From Treponema sp. (GTDB taxonomy: Bacteria; Spirochaetota; Spirochaetia; Treponematales; Breznakiellaceae): a stretch of 20,730 nucleotides of DNA. The stretch spans positions 1 to 20,730 of the forward strand of contig JAIRZS010000372.1 of NCBI GenBank assembly GCA_031267115.1. The letters run 5' to 3'. Positions 7,155-13,801 of the stretch are shown piece after piece. Every line of letters begins with the position of its first letter. Within the stretch, counting starts at the first letter, position 1. The notes under the pieces were generated by a model. That model was not told the DNA's origin, ran no database searches, and saw only the letters and a list, made by a program, of their open reading frames with translations. Position numbers and translations under genes: made by a program.

Positions 7155-7910
7155 ATGATTTACTTTGTAGGCGCCGGTCCCGGCGCGGCGGATCTTATTA
7201 CCCTGCGGGGGAAAAAACTCCTGGAAGAGGCGGATCAAATAATCTACGCGGGGTCCCTGGTCAATCCGGATCTGCTTGGCTGGGCAAAATCTGAATGTGT
7301 TTTACACAACAGCGCCTCCATGACCCTGGAAGAAGTAACCGAATGTTTTATCACCGGGGAACAGAAACACTGGCTTACCCTGCGGCTCCACACCGGCGAT
7401 CCCAGTGTCTACGGCGCAATCCGGGAACAGATGGACCGGCTAAGAACATTGGGGTTTAATTACGAAGTGGTCCCCGGCGTCAGTTCACTGAGCGCCGCCG
7501 CGGCGGCCCTCAGGGCGGAGTATACCCTCCCCGGGGTTTCCCAGACATTGATTGTCACCCGTACCGCCGGAAGAACGGCAATGCCCGAAAAAGAGGATCT
7601 TGCCTCCCTGGCCGCCCACCAGGCGTCTATGGCTGTTTTCTTGAGCGCCGGTTTGCTTGAAACCCTGCAGCAGGAACTCCTTCGGGGAGGGTATATTCCC
7701 GCGACGCCGGCGGCGATTGTGTACAAGGCCAGCTGGCCCGACGAAAAGATCATCCGCTGCGCCCTGAAAGATATTGCCGCCAGGGCTGCCGAAGCCGGTA
7801 TAAACAGGACGGCGCTTGTATTGGTGGGCGGATTTCTCGACCGGGACTATGAGCGTTCAAAACTATACGATCCCGGCTTTACCCACGGTTACCGGCAGGG
7901 CGGAAAATGA
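7155..7910 (+). CDS. cbiF: Cobalt-precorrin-4 C11-methyltransferase
   Basis: A 251-residue SAM-dependent tetrapyrrole methylase of the CbiF/CobM family, which methylates C11. Visible motifs are FVGAGPGAADLITLRG at the N-terminus, IYAGSLVNP, LHTGDPSVYGAIREQM, VVPGVSSLSAAAAAL, LPGVSQTLIVTR, and the C-terminal VGGFLDRDYERSKLYDPGFTH that distinguishes CbiF. The ATG at 7155 is chosen over an in-frame TTG at 7149 because GGAGG at 7143-7147 is 7 nt upstream. It starts 16 nt after the cbiD stop, and its own stop overlaps the cbiG ATG as ATGA. Confidence 0.95.
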   Translation: MIYFVGAGPGAADLITLRGKKLLEEADQIIYAGSLVNPDLLGWAKSECVLHNSASMTLEEVTECFITGEQKHWLTLRLHTGDPSVYGAIREQMDRLRTLGFNYEVVPGVSSLSAAAAALRAEYTLPGVSQTLIVTRTAGRTAMPEKEDLASLAAHQASMAVFLSAGLLETLQQELLRGGYIPATPAAIVYKASWPDEKIIRCALKDIAARAAEAGINRTALVLVGGFLDRDYERSKLYDPGFTHGYRQGGK

Positions 7911-9046
7911 TTGTCGCCCTTTTTGCCTTTACCCCTGCGGGAAAACTGCTGCGGGACAGCCTGGCGGAACTTCTTAAAAGCCGGGGGCATCAAATTCTCC
8001 CGGAACCGCCGCAGCATTCCTCCCTGGCCGAACGGGCCGCCCGGGCTTTTTCTTCCGGGGATGCCCTTGTATTTATCGGCGCTGCGGGAATAGCGGTGCG
8101 GGCTATAGCGCCCTTCCTGCATTCCAAGACGGAAGACCCGGCGGTAACGGTTATCGACGAGAAAGGGCAGTGGGCTGTTTCCCTGCTTTCGGGCCATTTG
8201 GGAGGGGCCAACGCGTTTACCCTGGAAGTTGCGGAACTGCTGGGAGCCCAGCCGGTTATTACCACCGCCACGGATATCAACGGCGTCTTTGCGGCGGATC
8301 TCTGGGCAAAAGCCAACGGCCTGGCTATCGGCAATATGGAAAAAGTCCGGACCGTCTCCATGAGACTCCTGCAGGGGGAAGAAATTTTACTGGCAAGCGA
8401 ATATCCCATAACGGGAAAAATACCGCAGGGCATCAAGGTGATCGATTCATCGCAATCATCACAGTTATCACAGTTATCGCAATTATTGCAATTATCGCGG
8501 TCATCACAAAAATCGACTGGTCCAAAAGCGGGCGGCGCCGCGTCCCTTCCGGGGATACGGGTATCCATCTATCGAAAGGACGGGGAAGACGCTCTGTGGC
8601 TGATTCCCCGGTGCGTGTACCTTGGTATAGGGTGCAGAAAAGGGGTTGGCCGGGAAGCCCTTCAACATGCCGTAATGGAAGCCCTGTCCCGGCAGGCGAT
8701 AGATATCCGCAGTGTGGCGGCGGCCGGGACTATTGACATCAAGAAGGACGAACCCGCCCTGGCCGCCGTCTGCCGGGAGAAGGGATGGCCCCTCCTCTGG
8801 TATACGGCGGATGAGCTGAAAGCCGCCGGGGACGGGTTTACCCCTTCCGCCTTTGTTTTTTCCGCAGTGGGGGTCGATAATGTGTGCGAACGGGCGGCTT
8901 TCCTTGCTTCCCGCTCGGGCAGCCTGGTGATCAGTAAATTCGCCGGCAAGGGTGTTACCGTAGCCGCCGCGGCGGAAAAAATCTCCCTTGCCTTTGAAGC
9001 GCAGGCTTTGCGGGCGCCGCGGATTCCGCAGGGGAGGGAACAGTAA
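7907..9046 (+). CDS. cbiG: Cobalt-precorrin-5A hydrolase CbiG
   Basis: A 379-residue CbiG, which opens the delta-lactone of cobalt-precorrin-5A and releases acetaldehyde in the anaerobic pathway. The N-terminal part (1-175) shows FIGAAGIAVRAIAP and the central family motif LLSGHLGGANAFT, then TTATDINGVFA. The C-terminal domain (about 225-370) has LGIGCRKGVGREAL, IDIKKDEPAL and VGVDNVCERAA. Between them, residues 181-204 are a low-complexity Ser/Leu/Gln stretch made by a 9-bp repeat, followed by a Gly/Ala linker; this segment is not part of the conserved fold. It overlaps cbiF by 4 nt, and the last base of its TAA is the first base of the cobQ ATG. Confidence 0.94.
   Translation: MIVALFAFTPAGKLLRDSLAELLKSRGHQILPEPPQHSSLAERAARAFSSGDALVFIGAAGIAVRAIAPFLHSKTEDPAVTVIDEKGQWAVSLLSGHLGGANAFTLEVAELLGAQPVITTATDINGVFAADLWAKANGLAIGNMEKVRTVSMRLLQGEEILLASEYPITGKIPQGIKVIDSSQSSQLSQLSQLLQLSRSSQKSTGPKAGGAASLPGIRVSIYRKDGEDALWLIPRCVYLGIGCRKGVGREALQHAVMEALSRQAIDIRSVAAAGTIDIKKDEPALAAVCREKGWPLLWYTADELKAAGDGFTPSAFVFSAVGVDNVCERAAFLASRSGSLVISKFAGKGVTVAAAAEKISLAFEAQALRAPRIPQGREQ
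8447..8509 (+). repeat. Seven-unit 9-bp in-frame tandem repeat inside cbiG
   Basis: Seven consecutive 9-bp units of the pattern TYATCRCAR (for example TTATCACAG and TTATCGCAA), with one or two substitutions each, encode repeated SSQ/LSQ tripeptides at residues 181-201 of CbiG. Because the unit is a multiple of three, gain or loss of copies would not shift the frame. The units are degenerate, so the array is probably not changing rapidly now. Confidence 0.9.
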
Positions 9047-10572
9047 TGGCGGCGCGGACAATCATGATTCAGGGGACCGCTTCAAATGTGGGGAAAAGCC
9101 TTCTTGTGGCGGGCTTATGCCGTATATTCAAACAGGATGGATACCGGGTCGCCCCCTTCAAATCACAGAACATGGCGCTTAACTCCTTCATCACCAGGGA
9201 CGGCCTTGAAATGGGGCGGGCCCAGGTAGTTCAGGCGGAAGCCGCAGGGATAGAGCCCGCCATAGACATGAACCCCATCCTGCTTAAACCCACGGGGGAC
9301 AGCAAATCCCAAATTATCGTGCAGGGAGAAATATTCGGCAACATGAACGCTGCCGCGTATTACTCCTACAAAAAAACTTTTACCCCCAGGGTCAAAGAAT
9401 CTTTTGACCGGCTTAGCGCGGCCTACGACATTATCGTACTTGAAGGGGCCGGCAGCCCTGCGGAAATAAACCTGAAAGAAAATGATATCGTCAATATGTA
9501 TATGGCCGCCCTTGCCGGGGCGCCGGTCATCCTGGCGGGAGACATTGACCGCGGCGGAGTATTCGCCGCCCTGGCGGGCACCATGCAGCTTTTCTCCCCG
9601 GAAGAACGGGATATGGTCAAGGGGGTGCTGATCAATAAATTCCGGGGGGACATCGCGATTTTGCGGCCCGGACTCCGGCAGCTGGAAGATATAATCCATA
9701 AGCCTGTTTTAGGCGTTATCCCCTATTTAAAAATCGACATTGATGATGAAGACAGCCTTTCCGAGCGGTTTTACGCAAAAACGGAGGGGGCTTTGGCAGA
9801 CATCGCGGTGATCCGGCTGCCGCATATTTCCAATTTTACGGACTTCAACGCCCTGGCCAGGATTCCCGGCGCGGGACTCCGCTATGTAGATTACCGGGGA
9901 ACGCCGGAAGGGGCGGATCTTATCATTATCCCCGGCACAAAAAATACCATGTCGGATCTCCTATGGCTCAAACAAAACGGAATAGGGAAAAAGATACGGA
10001 AAGCCGCCGCCGGGGGTACGCCGGTTATCGGGATATGCGGCGGTTACCAGATGCTGGGCAAATACCTGAAAGACCCCGGCGGCGCGGAGTCCGGCGGAGA
10101 AATGGAAGGGCTGGGGCTTCTTCCGGTGGTAACCGTCTTTGAAAAAGCGAAAACCAGGAATCGCGTACAGGGAACCTTTGCTTCCGTTACCGGGCTGCTC
10201 AAACCTTTATCCGGCATGGAAATAGAAGGTTACGAAGTCCACATGGGCAAGACATCCGGCGAAACCGCGGATGCCTTGCCCGCTCTCCTGCATACCAGGG
10301 ATACTATCACCGGTACATGCAAACAGGACGGCTGTTTTCTGGGCAATATATACGGCGCTTATGTGCACGGCCTATTTGACGCCGGGAATATAGCCCTGAA
10401 TCTGGTAAAATCCCTCTGCGCCGCCAAAGGAATAGCATACGAAACGCCGGACACCTTCCCGGAAGCAAATTACAAAACATACAAAGAACAACAGTACGAT
10501 ATACTGGCAGATTCACTGCGCAGTAATATTGATATGGAAAAGATTTATGCTATCCTTGAAGAGGGATTATGA
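9046..10572 (+). CDS. cobQ: Cobyric acid synthase
   Basis: A 508-residue CobQ/CbiP, which amidates the b, d, e and g side chains of adenosylcobyrinate a,c-diamide using ATP and glutamine. The N-terminal ATPase has the P-loop-like GTASNVGKS (10-18), PFKSQNMALNSF, EGAGSPAEINL and GDIDRGGVFA. The C-terminal glutaminase domain has PGTKNTMSDL, IGICGGYQMLG with nucleophile C331, EGYEVHMG and the YVHGLFD motif carrying the catalytic His. The length is normal for the family. The start is fixed by the single-base overlap with the cbiG stop. The stop overlaps the ATG of a 23-codon ORF by 4 nt. Confidence 0.96.
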   Translation: MAARTIMIQGTASNVGKSLLVAGLCRIFKQDGYRVAPFKSQNMALNSFITRDGLEMGRAQVVQAEAAGIEPAIDMNPILLKPTGDSKSQIIVQGEIFGNMNAAAYYSYKKTFTPRVKESFDRLSAAYDIIVLEGAGSPAEINLKENDIVNMYMAALAGAPVILAGDIDRGGVFAALAGTMQLFSPEERDMVKGVLINKFRGDIAILRPGLRQLEDIIHKPVLGVIPYLKIDIDDEDSLSERFYAKTEGALADIAVIRLPHISNFTDFNALARIPGAGLRYVDYRGTPEGADLIIIPGTKNTMSDLLWLKQNGIGKKIRKAAAGGTPVIGICGGYQMLGKYLKDPGGAESGGEMEGLGLLPVVTVFEKAKTRNRVQGTFASVTGLLKPLSGMEIEGYEVHMGKTSGETADALPALLHTRDTITGTCKQDGCFLGNIYGAYVHGLFDAGNIALNLVKSLCAAKGIAYETPDTFPEANYKTYKEQQYDILADSLRSNIDMEKIYAILEEGL

Positions 10573-10640
10573 CAAACGGCCTGATACATATTTACGCAGG
10601 GGCCGGTAAAGGAATTGTAAAGGAATTAAACGATGAATAA
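10569..10640 (+). pseudogene. 23-codon ORF resembling the start of a corrinoid adenosyltransferase (CobO/BtuR)
   Basis: The ATG overlaps the cobQ stop as ATGA, and the TAA overlaps the cbiC start region, so the ORF fills the whole cobQ-cbiC junction. Its first 15 residues, MTNGLIHIYAGAGKG, closely resemble the N-terminus of CobO/BtuR ATP:corrinoid adenosyltransferases, which usually read GxIxIYTGxGKGKTTAA. After GKG the similarity stops and an 11-bp duplication is read through to the stop. The most economical reading is a remnant of cobO after a large internal deletion; a coupling peptide that carries ribosomes from cobQ to cbiC is the alternative. The missing activity is required between CbiA and CobQ, so a complete copy would be expected elsewhere. 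The match is from memory of the family motif. Confidence 0.45.
10606..10627 (+). repeat. Perfect 11-bp tandem duplication containing the cbiC ribosome binding site
   Basis: GTAAAGGAATT occurs twice head to tail, at 10606-10616 and 10617-10627. Each copy contains AAAGGA; the second is about 8 nt before the cbiC ATG at 10633 and is the likely Shine-Dalgarno sequence. The 11-bp unit shifts the frame of the 23-codon ORF and determines where that ORF stops. Confidence 0.9.
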
Positions 10641-11310
10641 CAACACAGCCATAGAATGCCTAAGCCCCCCGCAAATAGAACGGCGAAGTTTTGAGATCAT
10701 CGCGGAAGAACTGAGAAACCGGCGGGCGGCGAAAACGCCTGCCCCGGCGGAGCGCAGCCCCCTCGAAGAAACAATCCTCATGCGGGTAATCCATACCACC
10801 GCCGACTTTGACTACGATGACAACCTTGTTTTTACCCGCGACGCCGCCGCCGCCGGAAAAAGCCTGCTCCATGCCGGGACATGGATAGTCACGGATACCC
10901 GTATGGCTATGGCGGGGATCAACAAAAAAATACTTGACCAGTACGGATCGGAAATACGCTGCTTCATGTCCGACGATGATGTAGCGGCGGCGGCGCGGGC
11001 AAACGGTATTACCCGTGCGCAGGCATCGGTAGATAAGGCCGTTTCCCTGTCACGGCCCCTCATCTTTGCCATTGGCAACGCGCCGACAGCGCTGCTCCGT
11101 ATCAACGATCTGGCGGCAAGCGGGAAGCTGGACCCCAAACTGATAATCGCCGTTCCCGTAGGATTCGTTAATGTAATACCCGCCAAAGAACTGTTTCTGG
11201 ACAGCCCCATCCCCTGCATCATTGCCCGCGGCAGAAAAGGGGGAAGCGCTGTAGCGGCGGCTATTATCAACGCCATGCTCTACGCGGATCGCCCCGCTTC
11301 GCCAGGATAA
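10633..11310 (+). CDS. cbiC: Cobalt-precorrin-8 methylmutase
   Basis: A 225-residue CbiC/CobH, which moves the C11 methyl group to C12 to give cobyrinate. RVIHTTADFDY contains the catalytic His (H54); WIVTDTRMAMAGI, FAIGNAPTALLRI, VPVGFVNV and ARGRKGGSAVAAAIINAM follow in the expected order. The first 20 or so residues (SPPQIERRSFEIIAEEL) match the usual N-terminus, supporting the ATG at 10633 with AAAGGA upstream. It is the last gene of the cobalamin operon and converges with the minus-strand yitT gene across a 51-nt gap. Confidence 0.95.
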   Translation: MNNNTAIECLSPPQIERRSFEIIAEELRNRRAAKTPAPAERSPLEETILMRVIHTTADFDYDDNLVFTRDAAAAGKSLLHAGTWIVTDTRMAMAGINKKILDQYGSEIRCFMSDDDVAAAARANGITRAQASVDKAVSLSRPLIFAIGNAPTALLRINDLAASGKLDPKLIIAVPVGFVNVIPAKELFLDSPIPCIIARGRKGGSAVAAAIINAMLYADRPASPG

Positions 11311-11327
11311 GCGCGTAAATGTTTTTA

Positions 11328-11347
11328 CCTCGCGGCAGGACGCGGGG
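11328..11347. terminator. Weak hairpin between the convergent cbiC and yitT genes
   Basis: CCTCGCG (11328-11334) pairs with CGCGGGG (11341-11347), with one G-U pair, around a 6-nt loop. No clean U-tract follows on the plus strand (GTTCTTCG). Its place between convergent genes is the main reason to list it. Confidence 0.3.
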
Positions 11348-11361
11348 TTCTTCGTGTACCC

Positions 11362-12237
11362 TTAATCTTTCGGCTTTATGTAAAATTTCCCGGTAATGGA
11401 TTCGGTTTTTAGCACATTGGTAAAGGACTCCGGATCGATCTTCTTGATTTCCGTCACCAGCCTGCCGGCTTCTCCGGCGGAGACAACGGAATAGAGCATT
11501 TTCCGGTCCGCCTTTGTGTAAAGGCCGGTTCCGTCAAAGGCGGTTACCCCGTGGCCGCTCTCCTTGTAAATCAGGGCGCAAATCTCGTCGGGTTTATTGG
11601 TGATGATGATCAGGGTCCTCTGCTGGTAACCCCGGTAAAAGAAACCCAGCGACATGGTAGTGGTAAACTGAAAAATGATAGAGTAGAGCGCCTTGTCCAG
11701 GGTAAAGAGAAAACCCGCTGCGGCGAGGATCATGCAGTTTCCGGCAAAAATATAATTCCAGGTGTCCTTGCGGTACTTCTCGGCAAAAAAGACGGCGATA
11801 AAATCCGTGCCGCCGCTTGTGGCATCGGCGAACAGGCACAGGCTGATGGCAAAGGCGTTCAGCATTCCGCCGAAAACCGCCGAAAGCAGGGTGTCGTGGA
11901 GCTGGATAAATTCGATAAACATGGAAGGCATAAAGTCGGTAAGAAGGCTGCTTACCACAATCATCAGGCCGGAATAAAGGGTAAACTTTTTCCCGATAAA
12001 CTTGAAACTGATAAACGCGGGAACAGCGTTAAAAGCATAATTGATAATACTGAACGGTACATAGACGCCGGCGAAACGGAGGCAGCATTCCTGAACAAGC
12101 AGGGCAAGCCCGGTAAAACCGCCGGGAATAAGGGAACCGGCGTGTACAAAAGTGTTGAGGTTAAAAGCGAAGATCGCCGAACCCGTAAGGATTAAGGCCA
12201 GCCGTTTTGCTGTACGGTAACGCGCATCTTTCGGCAT
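11362..12237 (-). CDS. YitT-family membrane protein (DUF161/DUF2179)
   Basis: A 291-residue integral membrane protein. Residues 1-205 are hydrophobic, with about five to six helices. They contain the YitT hallmarks NTFVHAGSLIPGGFTGLALL near the N-terminus and ATSGGTDFIAVFF near residue 140. Residues 210-285 are the soluble DUF2179 domain (IIITNKPDEICALI, GHGVTAFDGTGLYT, RKMLYSVVS), which ends in a regulatory-like fold. The substrate and function are unknown for most of the family. It begins 16 nt downstream of the hexokinase stop on the same strand, so the two are probably cotranscribed. No Shine-Dalgarno sequence precedes the ATG; instead a hairpin plus TTTT runs directly into it. Confidence 0.88.
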   Translation of the reverse strand: MPKDARYRTAKRLALILTGSAIFAFNLNTFVHAGSLIPGGFTGLALLVQECCLRFAGVYVPFSIINYAFNAVPAFISFKFIGKKFTLYSGLMIVVSSLLTDFMPSMFIEFIQLHDTLLSAVFGGMLNAFAISLCLFADATSGGTDFIAVFFAEKYRKDTWNYIFAGNCMILAAAGFLFTLDKALYSIIFQFTTTMSLGFFYRGYQQRTLIIITNKPDEICALIYKESGHGVTAFDGTGLYTKADRKMLYSVVSAGEAGRLVTEIKKIDPESFTNVLKTESITGKFYIKPKD

Positions 12238-12241
12238 AAAA

Positions 12242-12270
12242 CGGCGCTGTCCCCTAGGCCGACAGCGCCG
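12242..12270 (-). terminator. Terminator-like hairpin over the hexokinase stop, abutting the yitT start
   Basis: A perfect 10-bp stem, read on the minus strand as CGGCGCTGTC then GACAGCGCCG around a 9-nt loop, is followed immediately by TTTT and then the yitT ATG. The hexokinase stop codon (12254-12256) lies inside the loop. The stem with its short U-run looks like a weak intrinsic terminator or attenuator and occupies the position where a ribosome binding site for yitT should be. Confidence 0.6.
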
Positions 12271-13609
12271 CTACCGCCGCGCCCAGCAGCGACGCCTGCT
12301 CCACCGGGGAAATCACGTAGGCGCGGGGGCCACCCCGGTTCAGCATTATGTGGAGATTCGCCTCCAGCGTTTCCCGCATTCCCCTGTAGACAACGTAGGT
12401 GGTCCCCTCAACGGCAATCCTGACCGGCACAAAAGGATCGTGTCCCGCGCCAATGCGCTCCACCATAGCCGCTACCACGGCGGCGGAAAACAGCGCGCCC
12501 CGTTTGGTGACAATTGACGCGAGGTAAGACAGCGACGCTATCGCGTCCCTTTCGTCGTCTCCGAAAAGTTCTCCCAGAGGGCCTTGCATGGCAAGCGGGG
12601 CATGCATAAAACTGTTAAGGTCCTTGGTTTGCAGGGCCGGCCATGACAGCAATTCCGCCGATTTTCTGAATTTAAGAAGCCCCTCGTTTACCGCCTGCTT
12701 GAGTATGTGCAGGGTAAGCGGCCCCAGATAGGCGCCCGAAGATGCTTTCTCCTGGGTATAGGTACCCGGGTTTTTTGTAGTCGCGTCGTATGCCCGGTCC
12801 AGGGGGCCCAGGTAGCGGGGGCTAAAATTACCCGTTTCGCAGACCACTATCTGGGGGTTTGCCTCTGATTCAAAACCTATTTTTGGAATGCTCTTTTCCG
12901 GATAGGCGGTGTTGAACCCGGTCCCCAGAATCAGGCCGATCACGGGACCCGCTTCAACGCCGTACCGGTCTTCCCCGGTGCGGGTCCCGCCGTCCGCCGG
13001 AATAAGGACCAGCCCCGAAAGCAGCGTGGAGACCGTGTCGTTGAGCAGCACCATCCTTTCCGGGGCTTTGATCCCGCGGCGTGCCAGCGCGTCTTTAAGG
13101 CCCTCCCCTATTTTTTTGCCGATCACCTCCTGCGCGTCAACTTCCTTGCTGAACTGCAGGGGTATCCCGTCGGATTCTTTGGTAATTTCCATGGGGTAGG
13201 AAAAACAGAATCCAATCCCCTCTATTTTTTTCGCCCCTTCGAACAGGGGGACGGTGAGATCCGCGATTTGGTTAAAAAACTGTTCCGGGCCGACCCTGCC
13301 CCGGGTGCCCGGCATCGGTACCTTGTCGGTCCCTTCGGTAACGGTTTTCCCGTCTTCGTCAAAATGCACCAGAGAGGCCCGCAGATTGGTGCCTCCCGCG
13401 TCCAGGGCGATAACCTGCTTTCCGGGAGGCAGCGCCGCCGCCGGGCTGATATAAGAAGGAATCATGGGCAAAACGGACTTTTGCCCCCTTAGGCCCCGCT
13501 CCATGTCGGAAAGTATGTCCCGCACCAGAATGGCGGGATCGCTGATATCGTAGTGAAACCCGTAATAGCGGGCAAAATCGTTTAAAGCCCTGGGATCAAA
13601 AGAACTCAT
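12254..13609 (-). CDS. Hexokinase, eukaryote-type family
   Basis: A 451-residue ATP-dependent hexose kinase of the eukaryote-type hexokinase family, also found in treponemes, acting at the entry to glycolysis. The first phosphate-binding motif VIALDAGGTNLRASL is at 66-80. The sugar-binding region has GFCFSYPMEI (133-142), and LLNDTVSTLLSG holds the catalytic D191. The second phosphate motif GLILGTGFNTAY is at 225-236, and the C-terminal adenosine region ends in SLLGAAVAAL. The length matches the single-domain form. GGGAGG lies about 8 nt before the ATG at 13609, with a good promoter about 60 nt upstream. Phosphorylation of glucose specifically is not provable from sequence. Confidence 0.93.
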   Translation of the reverse strand: MSSFDPRALNDFARYYGFHYDISDPAILVRDILSDMERGLRGQKSVLPMIPSYISPAAALPPGKQVIALDAGGTNLRASLVHFDEDGKTVTEGTDKVPMPGTRGRVGPEQFFNQIADLTVPLFEGAKKIEGIGFCFSYPMEITKESDGIPLQFSKEVDAQEVIGKKIGEGLKDALARRGIKAPERMVLLNDTVSTLLSGLVLIPADGGTRTGEDRYGVEAGPVIGLILGTGFNTAYPEKSIPKIGFESEANPQIVVCETGNFSPRYLGPLDRAYDATTKNPGTYTQEKASSGAYLGPLTLHILKQAVNEGLLKFRKSAELLSWPALQTKDLNSFMHAPLAMQGPLGELFGDDERDAIASLSYLASIVTKRGALFSAAVVAAMVERIGAGHDPFVPVRIAVEGTTYVVYRGMRETLEANLHIMLNRGGPRAYVISPVEQASLLGAAVAALSA

Positions 13610-13636
13610 CGTTATAACCTCCCGGTATTTTCAGTT

Positions 13637-13650
13637 TTCGGAATTCCGAA
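13637..13650. promoter_or_regulatory. 14-bp perfect palindrome in the hexokinase leader
   Basis: TTCGGAATTCCGAA is self-complementary over 14 bp. It lies between the predicted transcription start (about 13661) and the Shine-Dalgarno sequence of the hexokinase gene, about 10-25 nt into the mRNA. Such a position suits a repressor operator. The regulator is unknown. Confidence 0.4.
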
Positions 13651-13667
13651 TAGACGCTACGGCATAA

Positions 13668-13696
13668 ATTCTAATGCATCTTTTGCCTTACTTCAA
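13668..13696 (-). promoter_or_regulatory. Sigma-70-type promoter of hexokinase
   Basis: On the minus strand TTGAAG (13696-13691) is followed after exactly 17 nt by TAGAAT (13673-13668), matching 4/6 and 5/6 of the consensus. The predicted start at about 13661 leaves a 50-nt leader with a strong Shine-Dalgarno sequence. No gene lies between 13610 and 13801. Apart from this promoter, the palindrome and a weak GC hairpin near 13772-13793 behind the Memo gene, nothing else was seen there. Confidence 0.55.
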
Positions 13697-13801
13697 CGGA
13701 AAAATAGGGGCGGAAAATGGGGCGCGGGATACAAGCGCCTTTGAGAGGCCGGTCCGGGGCCGCTGTTTTCACCGGGTCCCGGCGTACACCCGGCATACAG
13801 G

